Shown: piece by piece, positions 1 through 11,370 of the stretch | Numbering within the stretch: position 1 is the stretch's first letter | Layout: each line of letters begins with the position of its first letter | Source: Tanypteryx hageni | Lineage: Eukaryota; Arthropoda; Insecta; Odonata; Petaluridae | Direction: 5' to 3' | Assembly (NCBI GenBank): GCA_028673005.1 | Contig: CM054115.1 | Coordinates: forward strand, 52,651,738-52,715,737 | Length of the DNA: 64,000 nt | Notes under the pieces: generated by a model | Database searches by the model: none | What the model saw: only the letters and a program-made list of their open reading frames with translations | Told to the model about the DNA's origin: nothing | Position numbers and translations under genes: made by a program

Positions 1-1370
1 CGCTTTCCTTGTCGTTTCCTTCGATAGCGTAATCTTCGTGAAATGAATATCACCTTATGCGTACATTGCGTAAATATAGTTTTCGAGTGGAAATCTTATT
101 ATGATCAAACTGTTTCTGAGAAATCATTCTTCGTTATTTTTATTGCAAAAGCAGGGATGTTGTTGTTCTTGTAGCAGGACATGAACACCGCAATTGTTCC
201 TCGGGCATTTACGTGTATGTCAAGGGATACAACACGTATTCACTACCTACATGAGTAATTTTCTTCTTTTTATAAAATAGGCACTGGATAGTCTTTTATC
301 TTCTTTGATCAAGCCTCCTTAATATTGCTGTCACCTTCACATGATAAATCATTTTATGTCTAAATCATTATTATCATCGTCAGTCTTTATCTGTTAATTA
401 ACGTTTGGGCTCCTCCAGGCTCGTCCAATTTCTTCACTCACCTCCGCCGAGTTGGCCCTAAAAGCATTTCACCATCTTTCTCTCCCATCTGTCTTTTGGC
501 CTTTTTTAAAAATCTTTTGATGCGTCTTTGGGATCCGACTGAGGTCATTTCCTCTTGCAGTGTGACCTGCCGCCCACTGCCACTTAATACCGTCGCTCTT
601 AATTATTTCGCTCACTCCCGTTTACTTTCCTATTCAGTCGTTCATTTCACGGTCTCATCGAGTAATCGCTGGCATGCACCTCTCCACTCAAATGTACATC
701 AATGCGTTACCTAATTCGATTCATTTGCCATTCTTCGAAAGATGTATGAAATTTTAGTTACTTTCGTCGACGCATTGGATTTGTGTAATTTTGAGTTTTT
801 AACATTCGTCCTTAGTCTTTTTAACAGAGGAGTATACTATGCGTGCATAGAGAAGAAGAAGCTTCAAAAATATCTTTTGTTATAAGGTTTCTGCGTTTCC
901 ACCGTCTGGTGACATTCTACCGAGGAAGTTGTCACTCGCACTCGCTTACATTTCTGCTCTCATCTCTGCTCACGTGTTTGCCCCTCGTCGCCCGCACTCG
1001 TCTTCGACGACGAACGTATGACGTCGCTATTCTGCCGACGAAAGCAAATACATTTATTTTCCTCGCGGGCTCAGTTGGGTTTTTTGCACGCGGCAAATTC
1101 ACCCCCCTCAATCAGCCTGGTGTTTCGTCGACAAGGCCGTATATGGTACGCAACTGATATTTTAAAATGAATTGTCGACCTACCATTATGATTTTTACCC
1201 ATTATGGTGCGATCAAAGTTAATGCCGTGGCCATAAAACGGCCGATTAAACCCAAATGGAAATTTCAGCTACAAATCTTCACTGATGACGTCTCATTTGT
1301 TACTATAATGCACTTTTGGTTCGCTCGATTGATCTTTTGCTTGGAACAACTAATTGTAAGTGCTTAAATG
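1..1370. other. Unassigned AT-rich DNA
   Basis: I see no recognisable gene, RNA or repeat boundary here. The few open frames are short, lack any family motif and are not supported by composition. The stretch is moderately AT-rich with scattered pyrimidine runs. It could be intergenic or intronic. Confidence 0.6.
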
Positions 1371-1421
1371 GTTTTGAAAAACCACGAGGGCATTTCGGAT
1401 ACCATGCAGACGCCATCAGTG
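1371..1421 (-). repeat. Degenerate CTGATG-hairpin-GAAATGC repeat
   Basis: Read on the minus strand the segment runs CACTGATGG, a hairpin-forming stretch, then CCGAAATGCCC and a T-rich tail. The same arrangement recurs at 5111-5157, 43699-43750 and 51285-51328, so this is a diverged copy of a dispersed repeat. The core resembles the CUGANGA...GAAA core of hammerhead ribozymes, but the last core A is replaced by G here and stems I and III are not evident. Confidence 0.45.
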
Positions 1422-1910
1422 AAATTCATCGATAGTAGTTTCTAAATGATTTATTCGATTTTAGCCGTAGGATGAGCTCGGAAATTATGTGTAGAATTGA
1501 CGTTCAAGGTCACATTTAACGTCGATAAAAGTTATAGGTTAACTATGACGCGAGCATTTCTATTTTTTCCATATTTTGCGTGCTTAGAATTATTTGCATG
1601 TCTAAATTACTTGGGAATCTGATCAAGCTTGTTTAGGAAAAACACCCTTACGTTTTCCTTCCTCTATTGTTCTCGGGTGGAAACTTTAAGCATCAGCCTT
1701 CGCATTCCAAGGCATTTTATGACCTTGCATTAAAATTGTTATCCGATAAATGCCTGAGAACCAAGGAGCGTAATGCCGTGCGGAAGACAATTTGAGCAGT
1801 CGCAATTATCCCGGCTCTTTATATTGAATCCCAAGAGAGAATGGCCCGGAGATGTAAGATATTTTTTAGATTGGATCGGGCTTCTCATTTGAAGCCTTTT
1901 AAGACCTTCG
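1422..1910. other. Unassigned DNA
   Basis: No gene or repeat boundary recognised between the degenerate repeat and the first microsatellite. Confidence 0.5.
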
Positions 1911-1911
1911 A

Positions 1912-1991
<80 letters not shown>
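1911..1991. repeat. (TG)n(TA)n microsatellite
   Basis: A short TG run passes directly into about 33 TA units. It abuts the hairpin tag at 1992, an arrangement repeated at three other places in the window. Frames reading IYIYIY across it are artefacts. Confidence 0.95.
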
Positions 1992-1992
<1 letters not shown>

Positions 1993-2052
1993 GAGTTGTC
2001 GGTGCTTGCATACTGCAAGCGCTTAAAAAATCACTATACACCAAGATCTAAA
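1992..2052 (+). repeat. Hairpin tag repeat, Helitron-3'-end-like, copy 1
   Basis: About 60 bp that recurs at 4165-4211 (reverse), 36049-36080 and 39825-39890. The centre is the perfect 7-bp palindrome GCTTGCA-TAC-TGCAAGC, followed by a conserved stretch reading roughly aaaaatcac...ccaagatctaaac. Each copy lies beside TA-rich sequence. Read on the minus strand the hairpin is followed by about 8 bases and then CTCG here, or CTAG in the 36-kb copy. A hairpin followed by CTAG is how known Helitron 3' termini end. The Helitron assignment is inference; the repeat itself is plain. Confidence 0.6.
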
Positions 2053-2064
2053 CTATATATATAT

Positions 2065-2280
2065 ATGGATGTCAACAAGGTGTTGGGATGAGGAAACCTC
2101 TCTCTCTTTCTGTAGCTGAAGAAGGAGTAGTTCCGAAAGCTTTACGTTTGTGATGTTTCTGTGTTTTTGTGTTATTTTACGTGTGTCGCTTCGACATCCC
2201 CGGGGCCTCGCCAACCTGAAGTCGTCTGATTGGTGAGTGCTCACTGGGTTTCCTCATCCCAACACCTTGTTGACATCCAT
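2065..2280 (+). repeat. (TA)n-bracketed foldback element, copy 1
   Basis: A 216-bp element with exact 34-bp inverted ends (2065-2098 and 2247-2280, starting atggatgtcaac). The interior holds CTGAAGA-12 nt-GAAA at 2116-2138, a hammerhead-like core string. A 33-bp tail (2281-2313) and (TA)n follow on the right, and short (TA)n lies on the left. The copy at 38 kb has the same order in reverse orientation, including the 33-bp tail and the flanking (TA)n, so the (TA)n probably belongs to the element or its target preference. No TSD other than TA is discernible. Confidence 0.75.
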
Positions 2281-2313
2281 ATATCTATTTTACCTTTCCT
2301 TTTCCGTAAGTTG

Positions 2314-2314
<1 letters not shown>

Positions 2315-2376
<62 letters not shown>
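2315..2376. repeat. (TA)n microsatellite
   Basis: About 31 uninterrupted TA units between the 33-bp tail of the foldback element and the 3' end of the reverse-transcriptase relic. Confidence 0.95.
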
Positions 2377-2380
<4 letters not shown>

Positions 2381-2389
2381 CAGCCCTTT

Positions 2390-3840
2390 TCAATCCTATG
2401 ACGGATGAAGGCCTGTCTCTAGACTTCCAGTTTTCCCTATCAACTGCCTCCTCCCTCCAAGTTGATCCTAAGAACTTCACAAGCTCTGTGTCCCATCTGT
2501 CTTTCGGTCTCTTGATGTTTCTCGAGATCCATTCTATGACACTAGATGTCCAACGCCGATCGCTTCTAGCAATATAACTCGCCGATTGCCACTTAAGCGC
2601 CGAAGACCTCCGTCTTCTTTTTTACCCAGTCGTTCCTTTTGCGGTCTCTTTTGGTGATTCCATCTCTCCATGGCCCTCTGTGCTGTTTGCAGGCGCTGTA
2701 CTATTCTGGTGTTCATGGTCCATGTTTGGCATCCATAGGTCAAAACTGGCAGAATACATTGGTCATACAATCTCCTTTTCAGAAATACTGGGATACTTGA
2801 TTTAAAGATACTTGCATTCCTGCCAAAAGCACTCCATGTCATCTTCACTCTCCGGTTGAAGTGATCCGTCGGTAGTGATGAGTTGACCCAAATAAAGGTA
2901 ATTTGTTATTTCTTCGAGTTCTGCTCCGTTGATTGATATCTTCTTGGGATTTGTGAAGGAGTTGAACATGACCTTTGTTTTATTAAGATTCATTCTAAGC
3001 TCTGCTTCTTGGCTTGCCTGCTCAGTTCCTCAGTTCTTCTACGGAGCTCTTCTGGGCTTCCTGAGAACAGTATGATACCATCAACAAATCATAAGTGACT
3101 CAGATATTCTCCATTTACCTTTATACCCTTTTCTTCCCAGTCAGGCCTTTTGAATACTTTCTCTAGAGCTGCTGTGAATAATTTAGGAGACATGGTATTT
3201 CCTTGCCCCACTCCCTTTTCGGTCTCAAAGGCACTTGTTCCTTTATGCAGCTGGACAGACGACCCCGCGTTTTTATAGATATTCTTGATTAAAGTAATGC
3301 ACGTCTCTTCTTCCGCTTGGTTTTTTAGTGCATTTAGCACCGACGAAGTTCGAATACAGTCGAATGCTTTCTCGTAGTCGATGAAGCACATACAGAGGGG
3401 CAACTCGTACTCATTATTCCGACTAATTATCTCTCTGACAACTTGAATGTGGTCCATCGTATTATATCCACCGCGAAATCCAGTTTGTTCTCTGGGTAGG
3501 GCAAAATCAAGATGCTTTTGAAGGCGCGTAATGAGAATCTTTGTGAATATTTTTTAGACTTCCGAGAGCAGGCTGATTGTCCGATAATTATTCAAATCTT
3601 CCTTTCAACCTTTCTTGTGCAAAAGTATGATGCTTGCGTGGTTTCACTGCTCGGATATATTGCTCTTCCTTAAGCAAGGCATAAAAATCTTGGAGATCTT
3701 GTCTATATAGTTATATGTTGCCTTCCATATCTCTGCTGTGATGCCATGAATGCCAGATGCTTTTCCATTCTTCATGCTTTTGATTCTATCTCACTTCTTC
3801 TGGAAGTATGTCTGGAACCTCTTCGGTAGCCATGTTTATA
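2390..3840 (-). pseudogene. Non-LTR retrotransposon reverse transcriptase relic
   Basis: Minus-strand remains of an RTE/CR1-type endonuclease-reverse transcriptase, the class often annotated as craniofacial development protein 2-like. In order from the 5' side (high coordinates) I read a palm region with LLHKKG-like and FRGGYNTMDHIQ segments, the FIDYEKAFDCI box (catalytic motif A), a GVGQGNTMSPKLF box, the catalytic FADD box region near 3085-3095, a YLGQLITTDG box, a YGCQTWT segment and a C-terminal WREEAVDRENWK tail. The frame is broken by several frameshifts and stops. A stop directly precedes the catalytic box, which reads FVDG instead of FADD, so the enzyme is dead. The 5' endonuclease half is absent. 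The 3' end stops beside (TA)n. Family placement is from recognised motifs, not from a search. Confidence 0.9.
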
Positions 3841-4164
3841 AATTCTGGATAGATGCCTTACTTTAGCAGAAAATGAAAACTATTACCCTACATAAATGGG
3901 CTCTGTTTACTTCAAATTCTGTCACGTTGGTTTATTTACGTGTTTATATATTGGTGGTATTTACGCGTTAGAAGGAAAACTAGGTGTAAAAAAAGGGAAA
4001 GAGGCGGGAAAAGGTTTCAGCTGATAGACGATTTGAAAGGAAAAGATAGTTATCAAGATAAGAAGAGGTCAGCGGAAAATAGGAGTATATGGAGAACCAG
4101 ATTTAAGCATGAATAATCACGGACCAATCTACGGACAGAGTACCTATGGTGATGATGATCTTGG
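3841..4164. other. Unassigned DNA
   Basis: Short AT-rich stretch between the reverse-transcriptase relic and the reversed hairpin tag. Nothing recognised. Confidence 0.5.
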
Positions 4165-4211
4165 TGTATGGTGATTTTTTGAACGCTTGCAGTATGCAAG
4201 CACCGACAACT
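4165..4211 (-). repeat. Hairpin tag repeat, copy 2 (reverse)
   Basis: Same tag as at 1992-2052 in the opposite orientation, with the palindrome GCTTGCA-GTA-TGCAAGC intact. It passes at once into a TG/TA microsatellite (4212-4294). As in copy 1 the outer edge reads accgacaactcgt. Confidence 0.6.
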
Positions 4212-4294
4212 CGTGTGTGTGTATATATATATATACGTGTGTGTGTATGTATATCTGTGTGTGTGTATGTATATCTGTGTGTGTGTGTATATAT
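4212..4294. repeat. Compound (TG)n/(TA)n microsatellite
   Basis: Alternating short TG, TA and GTATGTATATC blocks; about 83 bp. Open frames through it on both strands are artefacts. Confidence 0.9.
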
Positions 4295-5110
4295 GGTAAG
4301 GGAAATAAAACTCGAATGGATGACCCATAAAATATCCAATCCCTTCTAGTTCGCGTTTCAGGATGAAAAGGGGAGAGAAATGGAAGGAGATGGAAGTTTT
4401 CTTCCACATCTAAAGTAAAAATACGCGGAGATAATTACAAGAGGATCGTTAATTTATCCCACCTTGATGGAGAGAAGGGGTTTTAATGTTTTTTCGGAAA
4501 GCTCCCAGTTTCCCTTTCGCAAAAGTTTGTTCTTACTGTAATTTATCTTCTCGCGTCTTCTTTTTTATTTTCTCATTTTTCCTTTGACGCCTTTTTTCTA
4601 TCTCTCTTTCCTCCGCCCCCCACTCTCCCCGGTGGGTTTCCCGAAGAACTTAAAAAGTGATAAATGATTCCTTTTTGATTGGTCGGGAGAAAATGGAAAT
4701 CATACCGTCAAGGCGTGAAAAGAGTGAAGACGTCTCGTTTATGTAAGAGATGGTTTTTTTTATCACGTTCGCTAGGAAATGGAATGTCTTTCCTTCTTTC
4801 AGTTTTATTTTTTTCCGCTCAAGCCGTTTGCTCTGCGATCGTCTCTTTGCTGGTTTAAGCAGGTTATTTTCTCAACCTCAAATGTTAGATGAATCTTTGG
4901 GCATATATTTGTGATGGGCTTTTCCCTATTTGGCCCATTTTTAACATGCCGATAGCGTTATGGATTTTGCAATGTTGGGAGTGTAATTTGTTATCTCGGA
5001 GAGGAATGGTTTAAATTGGTCGTTTAGATTTTGTCGGTCGAAATTTCAATTCAGGTTTAAATAAATACTTGCTTCTAATTTTAAAACCATCTCTACAATA
5101 GACATAATTT
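4295..5110. other. Unassigned AT-rich DNA
   Basis: Pyrimidine-rich then AT-rich sequence with no recognisable coding or repeat boundary. Confidence 0.5.
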
Positions 5111-5157
5111 TGAAAACCAGATGCGCATTCTGGCTATAACGCAGCCATCATTAGTGT
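5111..5157 (-). repeat. CTAATGA-hairpin-GAATGC repeat copy
   Basis: On the minus strand: CACTAATGA, a GGCT...AGCC hairpin, then AGAATGCGCATCTGG and a T-rich tail. It shares the tail with the copy at 1371 and the core with 51285. Diverged member of a dispersed family with a hammerhead-like core. Confidence 0.5.
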
Positions 5158-5254
5158 TGATTCCTATTTATTTTAGTATTTAAACTGAAAGAATAAAAGA
5201 AAATATTAAAAGAAAGTTATTTGTTTTAGTTACTAATGGGTTTTTTATTACTTT

Positions 5255-5880
5255 CTCCATATACGAAGTATAAAGTATTGTTTTCATGAAAAAAATCGAA
5301 TTCGTGATTTCAACGGAAATACATGTTTTAAGGTCCCCTGAACACGTTTTGACTATTTTATCGATGTCTGTGTGTCAGTCTGTCTGTATGTGACAGATTT
5401 TTGTGGGCACTCTAACTCAAAAACTATTAATCAAGTCAACGCAATATTTTATATTTAACATTTTTATAAAAGTTAGAAGATCTGATTAGTTTTTGGTACA
5501 AATCAGTCTACTGGAAGTGGGTGTTCACTCTTGTCACTTATCCGTTATTTTGATATATTTGCTTTAATATTTGAAAAATGTAAAAATGTATTGGAATAAA
5601 AGTTGTAGGGAATTTCATTTTCTACAACCTTTGTTTGATACATTTTTCCATATAATGCATTGTTTAAGAGATATCTTATATTTTTAGCTACCACCACCAC
5701 GCCACCTACCGAAGAGTATTGTTAACAATTGACGCTTAGTTACACCTTAGTAACGCTCCTTTTTCTTTTCTTAATTGTTAACCGGAAGTAAATATTGACA
5801 ACGATCCCAGAGCTTACAACATGTAATTTGCCATATAAATATGGAGAAAGTCATGTGGTGCCCACATCAGTTTATTTTCG
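5255..5880 (+). repeat. Interspersed repeat family A, long copy
   Basis: About 620 bp. From about 5455 rightwards it matches, in inverted orientation, the segment 10091-10511 with only scattered differences, including the block ending aaagtcatgtg...cccacatcag. The left 190 bp, absent from the 10-kb copy, carries a CTGTCTGT run and a segment reading ctcaaaaactatta that resembles dispersed arthropod repeats. The left edge starts at actttctccatat, which is part of the inverse of the right end, so the left terminal inverted repeat looks truncated. Confidence 0.7.
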
Positions 5881-6106
5881 TTTGTTTTTCTGAAATAACG
5901 CCATCCACCAAACCCCAGCTTCTAAAAATACTATTCCTAATTACGTTTTATTACACTGACCGTTCTTCTTTACCGCTTATCAGGCAAATTTGTTTTTTCT
6001 TCTGGAATTTCTTAATATGGACTAAACGTTTCTTCCATAAATTTGTAAATTTTATTTAAATTAGCTCCTTTGAAAATACATGTACGGTCCATTGCCACGG
6101 TTCTGC

Positions 6107-6109
<3 letters not shown>

Positions 6110-6183
<74 letters not shown>

Positions 6184-6202
6184 TACATACATACATACAC
6201 AC
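6110..6202. repeat. (TA)n(CA)n(CATA)n microsatellite
   Basis: About 31 TA units followed by ACACAC and CATACATA blocks. Simple repeat; the tyrosine/isoleucine frames through it are not genes. Confidence 0.95.
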
Positions 6203-8100
6203 GCTAATACCCAATGAGAATCGAAGTTATCACGTAATCATGGATCATATCATTCCGCTTAATTATCATCCATAATTACGGCTATGTTTTCTCTCCAGCA
6301 TTTCCAAGTTGCCATTCGAAATTCAGCGGCCGGCAGTGTCATGTTATCCGCGTTTTAAGCGGGATAAGCTTATTCCTTGATGCCGTCGTCGCGACCTACT
6401 TCAAACTGCGTGAACGCGCATAATTACTGGGTGCGGTGCTATGGAAACAGCACTTTCGTGATGATGTTTGTGAAAACGTGAGAAATATGAGTAAAGCTAT
6501 CATAACAACTTTCATTTGTTTTCAGGGGAGGAGGTGTGTTTTGCCCCTTGTTTTCGTTTGGTGCTCGGTTCTCACCGTTCCATACTTACTAGGTTATTAT
6601 CATCGGGTTTATGTCTTAGAAAAGCTACTAATTAATATCTTTGTCATTGAAGAGTGATTAAAATGTCCGTTATCGTCTCACGTTATTTCTGTCGACACTC
6701 AGTTTTCACCGTTCTTACGGATTAGGTGGATATCGTCGGAATTATGGAGTATCAACTAGTTGCTGTAGCATCCGTTTTTCGCTGAATCCCCGCGCCAGTT
6801 AAGAGTAATTAAAATGATCGCGTTCGGCTTCCGTTAATATAATGCTATAATGTTTTCCCTCTGAATTCATCTCGTCGAAAAATATGTCGAGCGATCTTTC
6901 CCGTTCGATGCATCCACGTCCGTAATCGATGTTGACATTTTTCATGCCAGTTTCTATGCACTGTCTATTAGGATGCACGTTTTTTATGTCTGCTAAATCT
7001 CATGAATCCAATTTGTAATGGTGTGTGCTTAGTGATTGTGAAACTAGAAATCTTGAAATATTTTCTATTTTTTTATTTGTAGCGAAATGGTAAAATTGTT
7101 TAATTGCCGACGTTAAAAATTCGAATCTGGAGTTACTTATGCCATATTGTTTTCAATTATTATTATTCGCATTAGAATTCAGTCGTTTCGATCGATAAAA
7201 TTGTAACGGATATTTTTAGTCAGGCTAAATTTACACGATCGGTTATTTTTTGCGTTTAGTACATGACACGAAATTCGCTACGCGAGAAATTTCAAACCAA
7301 TAGTTTAAAGTTTCATCTCGTATTAACTTTCCTTTAGCTTTCGTTGAACATTTTTCGGCCAACGCCTTTACTAAGTTCGAAATTGTGCAGAGAGATCGTT
7401 AAATTAAATTCAACCCTTTCATGCTATATTTTCCGTTTTACGCCCATTTGAAACTGGGATGTGAGATGCAATCTCTCAGTTCAGATCCGCGTCTCGTGTC
7501 GCCTAATAGCAAAGGATGGTTTGATTGCATTAAGAGTCTGGAATAGTTCGCTAAAAGGGAATTTTTTATACGTGTTACCCTGCAATTTTAAATCAGATTT
7601 TCTTTTAATCAGGAAAAACCAAAGTTTTCTGTTGTGTTAACTTTACTCCCGTCGGAAAGGGACCCCTTGACGTATGTTTTAAGCCGTTGAACTAACAATA
7701 AGAACTCACTTTTATTGCATTGGAAATTTCAGGTCGTATTAATTGCGTACCATCACTCGGCGGAGCTCAATTTGAGGCAGCCAAACACAATTTTAGACTA
7801 CTCTCGCCGTTCCCCCTGCATCATCCGCCGTTGGAACGCGATTACCCGGTCCTAGTGGAAGAGACTAAAGGGAGGAAGAAGCAGGAGAGTGGAAGTGCGC
7901 GAACCTTCTACGCCAATTAACATCTCGGAAGGTTGGCGAATTTTCGATTAAAAAGTACCAGAGAGGAAGCAGGGGTGTGGGGAGCTGAAGGGGGGCGCTA
8001 CTGGATTTGCGAAGAGGATTGCGCGAGGATGTAGCGTAACTTGCCATTGACCTACTTCTACGAATAATGCATCGAAGGGTTCCTTCGTTTTTACTCCTTC
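6203..8100. other. Unassigned DNA, 1.9 kb
   Basis: No gene, RNA or repeat edge recognised. Open frames reach only about 70 codons and show no family motif. Confidence 0.5.
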
Positions 8101-8705
8101 CCTGCTTTTACTCCCTCCCTGCTCTCTCTCTCTCTCTGCCTCTACGAATTCCCCTCTAATCCCTCTCTTCTTAACCTCTTCCCCTCACATTCCTTCGCTC
8201 CCTCCCTCTTTACCTTTCTCTTTTTCCCTCTCTCCCTTCCTTTTTCTCCCTCTCTCCCTTTTCTTTCCTCTCTTCCCTCTCCCCCTTTTTCTCTTCTCCT
8301 TTCTCTCTTTTCCTCTCTATCCCTCCCTCCCCCACCACTTTCCCTCCCCCGCCACTCTCTCTCCCTTTCCCTCTTCCCCTCTCCATCCCTTTCCCTCTTC
8401 CCCTCTCCATCCCTTTCCCTCTCCCCCTTTCCATATCTTTCCCTCTCCCCCTCTCCATACCTTTCCCTCTTCCCCTTTCCATCCCTTTCCCTCTTTCTCC
8501 ACCTCTCTTTATCTCTTTCTCCTCTCATTCTCTACCACTTTCCTCTCCCCATCCATCTCTCCTTCCCTATCTTCCTCCTCACCCTCTCTCTCTCCAACTC
8601 TCATATCCTCTCCCATCTCTCTCCGTTTCTCCATTCCTCATTCTATCTCTCCCCTTTTCTTTTCTCCCTCCGTCTCTTTCTCGCTTTCCACCCCTCTCTC
8701 ATTTT
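8101..8705. repeat. Polypyrimidine tract with 24-bp minisatellite
   Basis: About 600 bp of nearly pure C/T on the plus strand. From 8363 to about 8500 a 24-bp unit (ccctttccctcttcccctct + ccat) repeats 5.7 times with few changes. Because 24 is a multiple of 3, the minus strand gives open frames rich in R, G, E and K; these are artefacts of the repeat. Such purine/pyrimidine mirror tracts can form triplex DNA in principle. Confidence 0.9.
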
Positions 8706-9660
8706 TCAACATGTTACGTGTCCTACCACTAAAATCCTTTCTCTTCAGACTAGGTAGAGCTAGGAAAAGAGAAAATTGGGATGAGTTAACTAGAAAATGT
8801 TCTCCATACCTACACCCTCACCTAGTCATTCCTACGCCTCCTTTTCCCTCATTATCGTGGAGGCGAGTTTCCCTCTCGGAAAAAAAACACTTTTCCCGTT
8901 CAACAGATGTGTAGGGAGTCTAACGAGGGACACGGAATAGGCGAGACTTCAGCCGAGTTCTCTCCTCGTTAATTGTGTGCCAAAGTGACGAGTGTTAATT
9001 TTATAATTGTGGAGTTTGTGATGTTTTTGGGGGAGCCGGAGTGGCGGGGTTCTTGTCGAGTCGTCCCGTCTGGTTCAAATATAAAAATAAGTGCCCCCTT
9101 TTTTTAAAGGTCAATGAATGTTGGCCGTCGGACGTGTCACAGGAGAAAAATGTAGCACTGCTTTGAACGGTCGGAATTCAAGCACAATTTTCCATTCGTC
9201 CGTGAAAAATGTTTTTTCGTGCCCTATAGATTCAACGTCTAAAAACTGAAAATTGAGATTTTTTTGTACAAACGATCGGTAAATGGCCACTGAGGACGGA
9301 TGCCATGCAGATGGGGACGGCACGAGGTATCGGCGAGCAGGGTGGCTACTCGGAGCGTTATAAAGTCTTGGATGGTTCCTCCATCGATTATTTAAAAATG
9401 GATAATTGATGATTGGCAGAAAAGATGAGCATATTTATGGTGCTTCTTGAAAATTTCTTCGTTGTTTTTTCCATTAACAAAAATTCTGATGTAAAATGAC
9501 TTCTTGAATTGATCCTTGCCCATGACGCCATCCATTCACGGAGATGAGATATTCATCTGGTTTAGTCAACCGCACTGTAGCAACGTTTCTTATTTAGGTT
9601 ATGTTTTGAACCCTATATTAAAAAGTACTCAAGAGCAAACAGCCATTACGTAGTAGCCCC
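8706..9660. other. Unassigned DNA
   Basis: No recognisable feature; short open frames only. Confidence 0.5.
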
Positions 9661-9664
9661 GTCA

Positions 9665-9970
9665 ATTTAGTCCACGAGCCGTCAAACTGCGGGCTGAATG
9701 CGCTTCCCGAGAGCGTTTTATGCGCCCCACAAAGTTATGATCTACAAGCTATCCGTAAATTTTAATCTGCAGTTTAATATGTTACTTAAAATTACGATTG
9801 CACAAGCTTGAATATTGAAATGTTAACTCAAAAAATATTTTGGACTTAATTGTTACAAATGTGACACCACAAATCTCTAGATGAATTCCATTGTAAATTC
9901 TAATCTGACTCGCCGAAGCATTCCTTTGCAGTGCGGCCCGCCGTATATAAAAGGTTGCCTGTGACCTGAT
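9665..9970. mobile_element. hAT-type MITE, degraded copy
   Basis: Homologous to the better-preserved element at 17218-17534. Both share cccacaaagtt(a/g)tgat near the left end and ccgaagcattc...gcagtg(c)gg near the right end, followed by a ggttgcc end. Terminal repeats and TSD are too eroded to fix the exact ends. Confidence 0.5.
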
Positions 9971-10090
9971 CTAGTCTAAGGTTTTCAGTAACATATTTAT
10001 TCTAAATCTATCCAGTCATACGGACTTTTATATCCTTCACTTTGTTTACGAGTGTAAGCTGATACTTATTTTTTTGTTTTTGTACGAAAA

Positions 10091-10605
10091 AATAAACTGA
10101 TGTGGGCAACACATGACTTTCTCCATATTTATATGGCAAATTACATGTTGTTAGCTCGGGGATCGTTGTCAATATTTACTTCCGGTTGACAATTAAGAAA
10201 AGAAAAGGAGCGTTACTAAGACGTAAGTAAACGTCAATTGTTAACAATACTCTTCGGTGGTGGTGGCAGCTAAATATATAAGATATCTCTTAAACAATGC
10301 ATTATATGGAAAAATGTATCAAACAACGGTTGTAGAAAATGAAATTTCCTACAACTTTTATTTCAATACATTTTTACATTTATCAAATATTAAAGCAAAT
10401 ATTTCAAAATAACGGATAAGTGACAAGAGTAAACACCCACTTCCGGTCGACCGATTTTTACCAAAATCTAATCAGATCTTCTAACTTTTATAAAAATGTT
10501 AAATATAAAAGTAAATATTGACAACGATCTAAGAGCTAACAACATGTAATTTGCCATATAAATATGGAGAAAGTCATGTGTTGCCCACATCAGTTTATTT
10601 TATAT
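10091..10605 (-). mobile_element. Family A foldback-type element with about 90-bp TIRs
   Basis: The body 10091-10511 is an inverted match to 5455-5880. After it a further copy of the terminal block (10512-10605) is appended in the opposite direction, so the element has about 90-bp terminal inverted repeats beginning ataaactgatgtgggcaaca. The two termini differ at only a few bases. No transposase is present, so it is non-autonomous. Superfamily not assigned; a clear TSD is not visible. Confidence 0.7.
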
Positions 10606-11164
10606 TGCCATGTTTTATACCGTTTAAACGTCTCGGTCACCTATATATTTCCTTATGAAAATTTTCCTAGCTTTATTTTGTGTCGTATATTGAAACGCGA
10701 ATCCATCCGGCCATTCCGTTATAATTGTGTGCGCGTATATGCACACATACGCACCCGCGAGTAAATATATACATTGGCCCGAATCCAGCCTCCTGACATA
10801 AAGAAGTCGTATATAAATACCCTTGCACCAGAAAGACCTTAAGACGCTCAGACGTTTGACTTTCGTGACTCATCCAAGCTCAACATTAGTTAGGAGACAG
10901 CTTGTTCTAAATTTCATCTTATCATACATTTTCGAGATTTCTGTCGATATAAATCTGGTGTAAAATTAATCACCTCTCAATATGTTAGATATCAAATTAC
11001 ACGACAGCTTTCTCTGCTCCAAATTTAAGGTTTTAAATCGTAGCGCCTGTTTAGGCACGCCTTTTTTTGGTACTTGTTGAGATAGCATCGAGACTCGAGT
11101 TGCTAAAATTTTCTGTTCGTGAAGGATAATTGTTTGAGGGACAATCAATCGCGTTACCTCTACA
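10606..11164. other. Unassigned DNA
   Basis: No feature recognised. Confidence 0.5.
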
Positions 11165-11166
11165 TA

Positions 11167-11368
11167 CAGTGTGACCTCAACATTCGCGTGGGATACGTTC
11201 TCGAAAATCACCGCGAATGTCACAACTCCTCTGTTTGCATATTGACAGACACAACTTACGTACGACGCTGGGGGTTTATTTCGCGAATATTCGAGTTTCA
11301 TTTATGAATTTCAAATCGGTGTACACCCCTCGTGAATAATAAAAATCGCTAATGTGGTCGGTTTACTG
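11167..11368. mobile_element. pogo/Tigger-like MITE with TA TSD
   Basis: 202 bp, flanked by TA on both sides (11165-11166 and 11369-11370). The ends read CAGTGTGACCTCAACATTCG and the inverse of ggtcggtttactg, a CAGT...ACTG design typical of Tc1/mariner-pogo MITEs. The interior is rich in CGCGAAT words, as in the larger element at 19858-21187, so the two are probably related. Confidence 0.6.
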
Positions 11369-11370
11369 TA

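Noticed and set aside
1739..2577. Open frames rich in IYIYIY across (TA)n tracts (also at 6.1, 13.7, 36.0 and 37.9 kb)
   Set aside because: They are the translation of a dinucleotide repeat in both strands; no real protein.
8142..8528. 128-codon R/E/G/K-rich frame on the minus strand
   Set aside because: Produced by the 24-bp polypyrimidine minisatellite, whose period is a multiple of three.
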